From positions 27,999 through 37,771 of the forward strand of contig DLGQ01000090.1 of the NCBI GenBank assembly GCA_002482775.1: a stretch of 9,773 nucleotides of DNA. Reading direction: 5' to 3'. The DNA is from Flavobacteriales bacterium UBA7690 (lineage in GTDB: Bacteria > Bacteroidota > Bacteroidia > Flavobacteriales_F > PHOS-HE28). Each line of letters opens with the position of its first letter. Position 1 is the stretch's first letter. Positions 1 through 5,700 of the stretch are shown here, one piece after another. The notes under the pieces were generated by a model, which was not told the DNA's origin, searched no databases, and saw only the letters and a program-made list of their open reading frames with translations. Position numbers and translations under genes: made by a program.

Positions 1-578
1 TGGATGTTACCGGGATCGAGGAGCGCCTGCGCAGCATTCCCTGTGTGGCCAAGGCCGAGGTCTACCATACCATGGACGGTGCCTTGCATGCCCGCGTTCA
101 ACAACGGATCCCCATCGTGCGCGTGTTCAATACCGATGGTTCCAGCTTCTACATCGACAAGGAAGGATGGACCATGCCCACCAGCGCCAACTACACGGCC
201 CGTGTACTGGTGGTGACCGGTCAGTTGAAGGAACCCGGCGCGAAGGATGGTGTGTATTCCGTCTTCGCCAACGACAGCCTGCAGCAAAACTTCCGCTCGG
301 ACGACATCCATCGCCTGGCCACGTTCATCACCGCCGATCCACTGTGGAGCGCCCTCATCGACCAAGTGGTGGTGAACGCCGACGGTGAGTTCGAGCTGAT
401 CCCCCGCGTGGGCGCGCAACGTGTGCTCCTGGGCGATGGCAGCGAACTGCAACAACGATTCGAAAAGCTGCGTGTCTTCTACGCAAAAGGGATCCCCAAA
501 GCCGACTGGCGCCGTTACGCCCGGATCGATCTCCGCTTCGCCGATCAGGTCGTCTGCACCAAACGAACAACGCTCTAA
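1..578 (+). CDS. ftsQ: Cell division protein FtsQ, 3' part (5' end outside window)
   Basis: FtsQ is a single-pass membrane protein of the divisome whose periplasmic part links early and late division proteins. The frame is open from the window edge (first full codon at 3) to the TAA at 576-578, giving 192 residues. The cytoplasmic tail, the membrane segment and part of the POTRA domain lie outside the window. What is visible begins within the POTRA region and continues into the beta domain. Typical Bacteroidota FtsQ features are the QRIPIVRVFN stretch, the YIDKEGWTMPTS segment, the ELIPRVGAQRVLLGD block and the near-terminal FADQVVC. Only 16 bases separate it from ftsA, so the two are surely co-transcribed. 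The assignment rests on these recalled family patterns plus synteny with ftsA and ftsZ. No frameshift or odd composition was seen. Confidence 0.93.
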   Translation, partial: DVTGIEERLRSIPCVAKAEVYHTMDGALHARVQQRIPIVRVFNTDGSSFYIDKEGWTMPTSANYTARVLVVTGQLKEPGAKDGVYSVFANDSLQQNFRSDDIHRLATFITADPLWSALIDQVVVNADGEFELIPRVGAQRVLLGDGSELQQRFEKLRVFYAKGIPKADWRRYARIDLRFADQVVCTKRTTL

Positions 579-594
579 TACTCCACGAAGGACC

Positions 595-1896
595 ATGGAC
601 CACAATCAAGATATCGTCGCCGGACTTGATATCGGTACGACGAAGATCGCCTGCATCGTCGGGCGCAAGAACGAGCAGGGGAAGATCGAGATCCTCGGCA
701 TGGGTAAAGCCAAGAGCGACGGTGTTACCCGTGGTGTGGTGGCCAACATCCAGAAGACCGTGGAGAGCATCAAGGCCGCTGTGCGCGAAGCCGGTGATAA
801 CGCCGGTGTGGACATCGGTACGGTGAACGTGGGCATCGCCGGGCAACACATCCGCAGCATGCAGCACCGCGGTATGAAGATGCGCGAGAGCCTGGAGGAA
901 GAGATCACCCAGACCGACATCGACATGCTGATCGATGAGACCTACCGGTTGGTGATGCCGCCAGGTGAAGAGATCATCCACGTGCTTCCACAGGAATACA
1001 TCGTGGACAACGAACAAGGCATCCGCGACCCGATCGGTATGAGCGGCATCCGCATGGAAGCCAACTTCCACATCATCAGCGGACAGGTGACCGCTGCGCG
1101 CAACATCAACAAGTGTGTTCACCGCGCCGGGCTGAACGTCACCGAGCTGATCCTGGAACCGCTTGCCAGTGCGGACGCCGTGCTGAGCCATGAAGAGAAG
1201 GAAGCCGGTGTGGTGCTGGTGGATATCGGTGGTGGTACCACGGACATCGCCATCTTCTTCGACAACATCATCCGCCACACCGCGGTGATCCCCTTCGGTG
1301 GTAACGTGGTGACCGAGGACATCCGCCAAGGATGCGGCATCATGCGCGACCAAGCGGAACAACTGAAGACCAAGTTCGGTAGCGCGCTCGCCTCGGAGAA
1401 CAAGGAGAACGAGGTGGTTTGCATCCCCGGACTGCGCGGCCGCGAGCCGAAGGAGATCAGCCTGCGCACGTTGGCGGAGATCATCCAGAGCCGCATGGAG
1501 GAGATCCTGGAGCACGTCTACTTCGAGATCAAGAACAGCGGCATCGAGAAGCAGCTCATCGCGGGTATCGTGCTCACCGGTGGTGGTGCGCAACTGAAGC
1601 ACCTGAAGCACCTCGTCGAGGTGATGACGGGCATGAGCACACGCATCGGTTACCCCAACGAGCACTTGGCGAAAAGTGCCGTTGAAGACGTGACCAGTCC
1701 GCTCCACGCTACAGGTGTCGGCTTGGTGATGAAAGGCTTTGACTACCTGGACCGCCGCCGACCCAAACATTTCGAGGTGGCCAACGAACGCACCGCCAAA
1801 GTGGCCGTGAAGGGGCACTCCAAAGGCCCGCTCAGCGGCTTCTTCAGCAACATCATCAACAGCGCGTCCGAGATCCTGAAGGACGACGAGAACTGA
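595..1896 (+). CDS. ftsA: Cell division protein FtsA (actin-like Z-ring membrane anchor)
   Basis: FtsA is an actin-fold ATPase that tethers FtsZ filaments to the inner membrane and recruits later division proteins. The product is 433 residues. The phosphate-1 motif GLDIGTTK is at residues 10-17, the phosphate-2 motif VDIGGGTTD starts near residue 209 (Asp210), and the adenosine motif LTGGGA is near 327-332. The FtsA-specific 1C subdomain lies between the first two motifs. The last 23 residues (411-433), including GPLSGFFSNIINSASEIL, look like the amphipathic membrane-targeting helix, which in this family follows a flexible linker. ATG at 595 was chosen because family members start shortly before the DIGTTK motif; the frame is open further upstream, but that part overlaps ftsQ. 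The gap to ftsZ is 32 bases. There is no strong Shine-Dalgarno sequence. Confidence 0.97.
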   Translation: MDHNQDIVAGLDIGTTKIACIVGRKNEQGKIEILGMGKAKSDGVTRGVVANIQKTVESIKAAVREAGDNAGVDIGTVNVGIAGQHIRSMQHRGMKMRESLEEEITQTDIDMLIDETYRLVMPPGEEIIHVLPQEYIVDNEQGIRDPIGMSGIRMEANFHIISGQVTAARNINKCVHRAGLNVTELILEPLASADAVLSHEEKEAGVVLVDIGGGTTDIAIFFDNIIRHTAVIPFGGNVVTEDIRQGCGIMRDQAEQLKTKFGSALASENKENEVVCIPGLRGREPKEISLRTLAEIIQSRMEEILEHVYFEIKNSGIEKQLIAGIVLTGGGAQLKHLKHLVEVMTGMSTRIGYPNEHLAKSAVEDVTSPLHATGVGLVMKGFDYLDRRRPKHFEVANERTAKVAVKGHSKGPLSGFFSNIINSASEILKDDEN

Positions 1897-1928
1897 CCCC
1901 CGACCCTCACTTCCCAATCCCTACCGTC

Positions 1929-3599
1929 ATGAAATTCGACCTTCCAAAAGAGCTCGCCTCGATCATCAAGGTGATCGGCGTGGGTGGTGGTGGCAGCAAC
2001 GCTGTCAACTACATGTACGCCCAAGGCATCAAAGGCGTGGACTTCATCATCTGCAACACCGATCGCCAAGCGCTCGATATCAGCCCTGTTCCCGTCAAGT
2101 TGCAACTGGGCATCGGTCTCACCGAAGGCCTTGGTGCTGGCTCCATCCCGGAGCGCGGCAACCAAGCGGCTCAAGAGAACATCGATGAGATCAAGGCGCT
2201 GCTCAGTACCCGCACCAAAATGGTCTTCATCACCGCAGGCATGGGTGGTGGTACGGGTACAGGCGCAGCTCCGGTTATCGCGCAGATCGCGCGTGAGATG
2301 GGGATCCTCACAGTCGGCATCGTCACAAGCCCGTTCCAGTGGGAAGGTCGCAAGCGGAAGAACCAGGCTGATGCGGGTATCCAGGAGATGCGTGATGCCG
2401 TCGACACCTTGTTGGTGATCAACAACGATCGTTTGCGCGACCTCTACGGTGACCTGTCGCTGGACAATGCCTTCGAACATGCGGACAATGTGCTGTCCAC
2501 TGCAGCGCGCGGTATCGCTGAGATCATCCACAAGATCGGGAAGGTGAACGTTGACTTCGAGGACGTACGCACGGTAATGACACGCAGTGGCGTAGCCATT
2601 CTGGGGATGGCCGAAGCGGAAGGCGAGGATCGGGCTTTGCGTGCAGCACATGAAGCGCTGGCTTCCCCGTTGTTGAACGACAGTGATATCAGAGGGGCCA
2701 AGTACGTTCTGCTGAACGTGACACACGGTGAACGCGCATTGTCCATGGACGAGATGACCGAGATCACCGATCATATCCAAGAAGCTGCTGGCAGCAGTGC
2801 CGATGTGATCTGGGGTTATGGCAAGGATGAGAACCTGGGCGACAAAGTGCGCATTACGGTGATCGCCACCGGCTTCCAGTTGAATCCGGAGACCGGTGCG
2901 ATCGCTACGGCGGAGAACACCCGCACGGTGATCCCCCTGGATGCCGATCGCCCCACGATGATCACCCAACCGATCTTGAACCCGGTGATGGCCAGCGCGC
3001 CACAAGCTCCTGTTGCGCCGCCTGTGATGGACGAACCGAAGATCTCCGAGCCGTACTTGAAGGCCGTGGAAGCGAAGGTGGAACTGCCCTTGGTCGCCGC
3101 ACCACAGGTGGTGAACACCCCAGTGCCGACACAGCAACCTACGTTGGAGTTCCCAACGCCGCAAGCAAGGCCGGTGGCAGTGCCGCATGTGAACAACGCA
3201 CAGGCCAAGGCAGAGCCTGTCAAGACTCCTGAAGTGCCGGAGAAGCGCGTCTTCACCTTGTACGACAATACTCCAGCCGAGCAGGTGACCAACAATGCTC
3301 CTGAGCAACGGACCGAGGTACACGAAGCGCGTTATTCGCAAGCCGAGCACCAGAGCCGTGTGGAACAACGTGTGGCCAAAGTGCGCGAACTGAACATGCG
3401 CCTGCGTACGCCCAACGGTCTCAGCGATCTGGAGCGTGAGCCAGCTTACAAACGCAAGAACATCACCCTCAACGAAGGCACGCAGAGCACCGATTCCAAC
3501 GTGAGCCGGTATACGCTGAGCGAAGAGACCGATGAGAACGGCGAGCGCCGCGTAGAACTGAAACGGAACAATCCCTACCTCCACGACAACGTGGATTGA
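1929..3599 (+). CDS. ftsZ: Cell division protein FtsZ (tubulin-like GTPase)
   Basis: FtsZ polymerises with GTP into the cytokinetic ring. The product is 556 residues, longer than the roughly 380-400 of common proteobacterial forms because of an extended linker. The N-terminal GTP-binding loop GVGGGGSNAVN is at about residues 18-28, the tubulin signature GMGGGTGTGAAP starts at 104, and the catalytic T7 loop NVDFED is at 207-212 with N207, D209 and D212 intact. The folded core ends near residue 317 (GFQLNPETG). Then comes a linker rich in Pro, Ala, Val and Gln. A charged distal block (RVAKVRELNMRLRTPNGL, then EPAYKRKN) is also typical of Bacteroidota FtsZ. The last nine residues, NPYLHDNVD, match the C-terminal peptide of this phylum that binds FtsA and other partners. 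The start has a pyrimidine-rich leader without a Shine-Dalgarno sequence. Confidence 0.98.
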   Translation: MKFDLPKELASIIKVIGVGGGGSNAVNYMYAQGIKGVDFIICNTDRQALDISPVPVKLQLGIGLTEGLGAGSIPERGNQAAQENIDEIKALLSTRTKMVFITAGMGGGTGTGAAPVIAQIAREMGILTVGIVTSPFQWEGRKRKNQADAGIQEMRDAVDTLLVINNDRLRDLYGDLSLDNAFEHADNVLSTAARGIAEIIHKIGKVNVDFEDVRTVMTRSGVAILGMAEAEGEDRALRAAHEALASPLLNDSDIRGAKYVLLNVTHGERALSMDEMTEITDHIQEAAGSSADVIWGYGKDENLGDKVRITVIATGFQLNPETGAIATAENTRTVIPLDADRPTMITQPILNPVMASAPQAPVAPPVMDEPKISEPYLKAVEAKVELPLVAAPQVVNTPVPTQQPTLEFPTPQARPVAVPHVNNAQAKAEPVKTPEVPEKRVFTLYDNTPAEQVTNNAPEQRTEVHEARYSQAEHQSRVEQRVAKVRELNMRLRTPNGLSDLEREPAYKRKNITLNEGTQSTDSNVSRYTLSEETDENGERRVELKRNNPYLHDNVD

Positions 3600-3624
3600 G
3601 GATCGGCTAGAGTCTATCAACGAT

Positions 3625-3651
3625 GCGACCCCGGCCGAAAGCCGGGGTCGC
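3625..3651 (+). terminator. Strong GC-rich hairpin between ftsZ and the yqeY-like gene
   Basis: GCGACCCCGGC (3625-3635) pairs perfectly with GCCGGGGTCGC (3641-3651) around a 5-base loop, CGAAA, giving an 11-base-pair stem of almost only G-C pairs. It begins 25 bases after the ftsZ stop and ends 19 bases before the yqeY-like ATG. No T-run follows on either strand (the next bases are GCATAAATA), so it is not a textbook intrinsic terminator. It could be a partial terminator, an mRNA-end stabiliser for ftsZ, or a processing site. The hairpin is certain as sequence; its function is inference. Confidence 0.45.
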
Positions 3652-3670
3652 GCATAAATACCCCAACGAC

Positions 3671-4126
3671 ATGGATCTGAAAGAACGTATCGATGCGGAC
3701 ATCAAGGCCGCGATGCTCGCCCGCGAGAAGGATAAGTTGAACGCCCTGCGCGCGATCAAGAGCGCCATCCTCCTTGAACTCACCAAGGATGGAAGCCAAA
3801 GCGGATTGGATGAAGCCGTGGGCATGAAGATCCTCCAGAAACTGCACAAGCAACGCATGGAGAGCGCGGGCATCTATCACGCACAACAACGTCCGGAACT
3901 CGCACAGGAAGAAGAGGCGCAAGCGTTCGTGATCGAAGCCTACCTGCCGAAGCGGATGAGCGAAGAGGAAGTGGCCGCTTCGGTGCGCGAAGTGATCGCC
4001 GAAATGGGTGCCAGCAGCATGGCCGATATGGGCAAGGTGATGGGCGAAGCCAACAAACGCATGGCCGGCAAGGCCGATGGAAGCGCGATCGCAACCACGG
4101 TGAAGCGCCTGCTCGCGGGAGGTTGA
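3671..4126 (+). CDS. GatB/YqeY domain-containing protein
   Basis: This small cytosolic protein of 151 residues is close to the usual YqeY length of about 150. It is all-helical in character and belongs to the family that shares its fold with the C-terminal tail of GatB, the glutamyl/aspartyl-tRNA amidotransferase subunit. A tRNA-related role is assumed for the family, but the function of the stand-alone protein is not established. Family landmarks are the N-terminal LKERIDADIKAAMLAREK, the central LAQEEEAQAFVIEAYLPKRMSEEE, the DMGKVMG motif and a C-terminal ADGSAIATTVKRLL. ATG at 3671 was chosen because the homology begins there; an earlier in-frame ATG at 3623 would add residues encoded by the preceding hairpin. 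A GatB/YqeY gene just after ftsZ is a common Bacteroidota arrangement. Confidence 0.93.
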   Translation: MDLKERIDADIKAAMLAREKDKLNALRAIKSAILLELTKDGSQSGLDEAVGMKILQKLHKQRMESAGIYHAQQRPELAQEEEAQAFVIEAYLPKRMSEEEVAASVREVIAEMGASSMADMGKVMGEANKRMAGKADGSAIATTVKRLLAGG

Positions 4127-4135
4127 CCGGTCAAC
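4122..4135. repeat. 14-base perfect palindrome over the yqeY-like stop codon
   Basis: GTTGACCGGTCAAC is a perfect palindrome that contains the TGA stop codon (4124-4126). It lies 15 bases before the terminator-like hairpin at 4151. It could be a protein-binding site or may be chance; nothing else in the sequence decides between these. Confidence 0.4.
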
Positions 4136-4150
4136 GCGACCCGAACGAAC

Positions 4151-4180
4151 GAAGCGCGGCCCTAGAGCCGCGCTTCTTCA
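4151..4180 (+). terminator. Likely intrinsic terminator of the ftsQAZ-yqeY unit
   Basis: GAAGCGCGGC (4151-4160) and GCCGCGCTTC (4167-4176) form a perfect 10-base-pair stem with a 6-base loop, CCTAGA. It is followed by a short pyrimidine stretch (TTCAT after the stem's own CTTC) and sits 24 bases after the yqeY-like stop. The T-tract is weak, but position and stem strength fit the end of the division transcription unit. Confidence 0.65.
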
Positions 4181-4483
4181 TGCTGAACGGTTGGATGGGA
4201 TCGGCCTTGTGCCAGGGCCATGCATCAGGATCAACGGAAATGGGCGGTCCGGGGTCATCGCGAAATGAAGGTTCCTCTCTTCGCGCGTGTTCGGCAGAAC
4301 GATGATCGGTGCTACACGAAGAGCGTGTCGATCTTCCGTGTTCGATCCGAAGGAACTGCTTGGAACGAACAACGTCGATCAACGAAGGAAGGATGGTTCC
4401 TCATCCGATCGAACAATGCGTTATCGTACGCATCGATGTGCCGGACATGGAACAACGCACGACGGCATCGTACCAAAAAGCGA
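4181..4483. other. Intergenic stretch without recognisable gene
   Basis: About 300 bases between the terminator after the yqeY-like gene and the terminator of the minus-strand microprotein. Open frames on both strands here give low-quality proteins that resemble no family I know, and none has a convincing start. One imperfect hairpin is visible: GATCG (4304-4308) and ACACG (4314-4318) pair with CGTGT (4324-4328) and CGATC (4329-4333), with a 5-base bulge on the left and loop AAGAG. A second small hairpin, ATGCGT/ACGCAT, lies at about 4418-4435. No tRNA T-arm or other known RNA signature was found. Confidence 0.5.
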
Positions 4484-4507
4484 AAGGCCCCGAGTGATCG
4501 GGGCCTT
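4471..4507 (-). terminator. Intrinsic terminator for the minus-strand lysine/alanine gene
   Basis: AAGGCCCCGA (4484-4493) and TCGGGGCCTT (4498-4507) form a perfect 10-base-pair stem with a 4-base loop. Read on the minus strand, the stem is followed by TCGCTTTTTGG, which includes five T in a row (4475-4479 region). It begins 23 bases after the stop codon of the gene at 4531-4638, so it fits as that gene's terminator. On the plus strand only TTCCTTG follows, so plus-strand termination is less likely. Confidence 0.75.
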
Positions 4508-4530
4508 CCTTGCGTTCGTGGGAACGCTGC

Positions 4531-4638
4531 TTACTTCTTCTTCGCAGCTTTCTTAGCGGCCTTCTTAGGAGCTGCTTTTTTTGCTGCTTTCTTCGGGGCT
4601 GCTTTTTTAGCTGCCTTCTTTGCTGCCTTCTTTGCCAT
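4531..4638 (-). CDS. 35-residue lysine/alanine-rich histone H1-tail-like protein
   Basis: The minus strand reads ATG at 4638-4636 to TAA at 4533-4531, encoding 35 residues: 17 Lys, 15 Ala, 2 Pro and the start Met. It begins MAKKAAKKAAKKAAPKK and continues as AAKK units, with AAPKK spacers at residues 13-17 and 22-26. Such tails occur in eukaryotic histone H1 and in bacterial H1-like proteins, where they bind DNA without sequence specificity. Here there is no other domain, so the whole protein is tail. Condensing nucleoid DNA or binding RNA is inference from charge. A TAnnTTTG promoter box lies 22 bases upstream and a good terminator lies downstream, both in the right orientation, which argues for a real gene. 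Both Lys codons and several Ala codons are used, so it is not a simple DNA repeat. The plus-strand reading (Phe/Ala/Leu) has no matching boundaries. Confidence 0.8.
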   Translation of the reverse strand: MAKKAAKKAAKKAAPKKAAKKAAPKKAAKKAAKKK

Positions 4639-4660
4639 GGCGAAATGGGTTTGTTTGTGT

Positions 4661-4668
4661 CAAACGTA
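4661..4668 (-). promoter_or_regulatory. Candidate Bacteroidota -7 promoter box for the lysine/alanine gene
   Basis: The minus strand reads TACGTTTG, an exact match to the Bacteroidota -7 consensus TAnnTTTG. It places the transcript start about 15-18 bases before the ATG at 4638. No clear TTG (-33) element was found at the usual 19-21 base spacing. The leader CAAACCCATTTCGCC has no Shine-Dalgarno sequence. Confidence 0.5.
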
Positions 4669-4963
4669 ATCGAGTACGCGCTAATGTGTACGCATGGGCA
4701 TCAAAAAAAGTTCCACCATGAATTGTTGATATCGTTGAACGCATGTTCACGTGATCACTTTTCATCATCGCACGAACAGCGATCGATCACAACGAAATGG
4801 ATGCACTGATGATGTGCCATGTGTTGATGTGATCGTTGTGATCAATTCAATGCAACACGCTGAATGCCTTGGTGCGCGCAGTGTGTAGAAGAATGATGGA
4901 GTGTGATGCACAGGCTTCATCCATCGTGATGAGTTCCGATGATCACACTTCAACACGTGTCGA
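4669..4963. other. Intergenic stretch with GATCAC words, no gene seen
   Basis: About 300 noncoding bases between the microprotein promoter and the end of the response regulator gene, both of which face the minus direction. Neither strand has a convincing protein frame. The word GTGATC or its complement GATCAC occurs five times: 4751-4756 (inside the palindrome GTGATCAC, 4751-4758), 4785-4790, 4829-4834, 4838-4843 and 4941-4946. The palindrome ACACGTGT is at 4953-4960. No T-tailed terminator for the response regulator gene was found here. Part of this region could regulate the microprotein gene. Confidence 0.5.
4785..4843. repeat. Inverted repeat, 11-base arms with nested small stem
   Basis: GATCACAACGA (4785-4795) is the exact reverse complement of TCGTTGTGATC (4833-4843), with 37 bases between. 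Inside lies a smaller pair, GCAC (4803-4806) and GTGC (4814-4817). It could be an operator for a dimeric regulator bound at two sites, or a structured transcript. Nothing in the sequence decides which. Confidence 0.5.
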
Positions 4964-5674
4964 TCAACCGACTTGCAACTTGAATCCGACGCCATGCACG
5001 TTGACGATCTGCACCGTTGGATCGGCCTTCAAATATTTTCGGAGACGGCTGATGAAGACGTCCAAACTGCGTCCGAGGAAGTACGTGTCATCACCCCAGA
5101 CCATGTTGAGGACGAGTTCGCGTGGCAACACTTGGTCCTGGTGCATGCACAACAATCGAAGTACTTCAGCTTCCTTTTTCGTGAGCTTCCGTTCTTCGGT
5201 GGGATGGCTCAACACCAGGTTGCGGTGATCGAAGGTGAAGGCGCCGAGTTCGAATCGTTCGCGGTTGCGCGGATCCTCGGTGCGACCATGAGTGCGGCGC
5301 AGGATCGCTTCGATGCGCAGGATGAGTTCTTCGTGGCTGAAGGGTTTCGTGAGGTAGTCATCTCCACCGGCTTTGAATCCGGCGATGCGGTCCTCGGTCT
5401 GGCTCTTAGCCGTGAGGAATACGATGGGCACCTCCGCGTTCGTCAACCGTATGTCTTCCGCCAAGCTGAATCCATCCTTGCCCGGCAGCATCACATCCAG
5501 TACGCACAGGTCGTAGGGGTGCTCGTTGAACTGGCGCAGCCCTTCCTTACCGTCTCGGCAGAGGTGTACGTTGAAGCCTTTCCGCTTCAAGGCGTCCTGG
5601 ATAACGAAGCCGAGGTTCTGGTCGTCTTCCACCAGGAGGATGTTCGCTTTCTGTTCGTTCATGGTCGATGCCAT
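4964..5674 (-). CDS. OmpR/PhoB-family response regulator (RprY-like)
   Basis: This is a cytosolic DNA-binding regulator activated by phosphotransfer from the kinase encoded just upstream. Its 236 residues are the normal length. The receiver domain covers about 10-125: acidic pocket E16, D17 and D18, phospho-acceptor D60 in VLDVMLPGKDGF, switch residue T88 and conserved K110 in TKPF. The C-terminal winged-helix domain covers about 140-235, with LTKKEAEVLRLLC, the LGRSLDVFISRLRKYL recognition helix region and the terminal wing VNVHGVGFKL. It resembles RprY of Bacteroides by recall, so the symbol is left blank. A second ATG at 5662 (residue 5) is an equally plausible start. It follows the kinase gene by 26 bases in the same direction and is probably the second gene of that operon. 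All key residues are intact. Confidence 0.95.
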   Translation of the reverse strand: MASTMNEQKANILLVEDDQNLGFVIQDALKRKGFNVHLCRDGKEGLRQFNEHPYDLCVLDVMLPGKDGFSLAEDIRLTNAEVPIVFLTAKSQTEDRIAGFKAGGDDYLTKPFSHEELILRIEAILRRTHGRTEDPRNRERFELGAFTFDHRNLVLSHPTEERKLTKKEAEVLRLLCMHQDQVLPRELVLNMVWGDDTYFLGRSLDVFISRLRKYLKADPTVQIVNVHGVGFKLQVG

Positions 5675-5700
5675 TGAATGGTCAAGCCCCTGTTCCGGGC

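Noticed and set aside
355..1917. A 520-residue open frame antisense to ftsA
   Set aside because: It lies opposite a clear FtsA with all ATPase motifs. His/Val/Asp-rich composition without domains is typical of a shadow frame in GC-biased coding DNA.
1743..3620. A 625-residue open frame antisense to ftsZ
   Set aside because: It is antisense to an intact FtsZ with all GTPase motifs. It is rich in His, Arg and Leu with no recognisable domain, and it also crosses into the antisense of ftsA.
4181..4483. Possible tRNA or small structured RNA in the gene-free stretch
   Set aside because: No T-arm or acceptor pairing fits, and only small imperfect hairpins of a kind expected by chance were found.
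4220..4669. A plus-strand frame with a Phe/Ala/Leu-rich end, looking like a membrane helix
   Set aside because: The hydrophobic part is the exact complement of the Lys/Ala gene. Its borders fit the minus-strand ATG and TAA, and promoter and terminator signals point to the minus strand.
4895..4925. GATGGA/TCCATC pairing that could end the response regulator transcript
   Set aside because: Only six pairs with a long loop and no real T-run, so it is not credible as a terminator.
4973..5677. A 234-residue plus-strand frame opposite the response regulator
   Set aside because: The minus strand encodes a complete OmpR-family regulator with D60, T88 and K110. The plus frame has no domain and is a codon-bias shadow.
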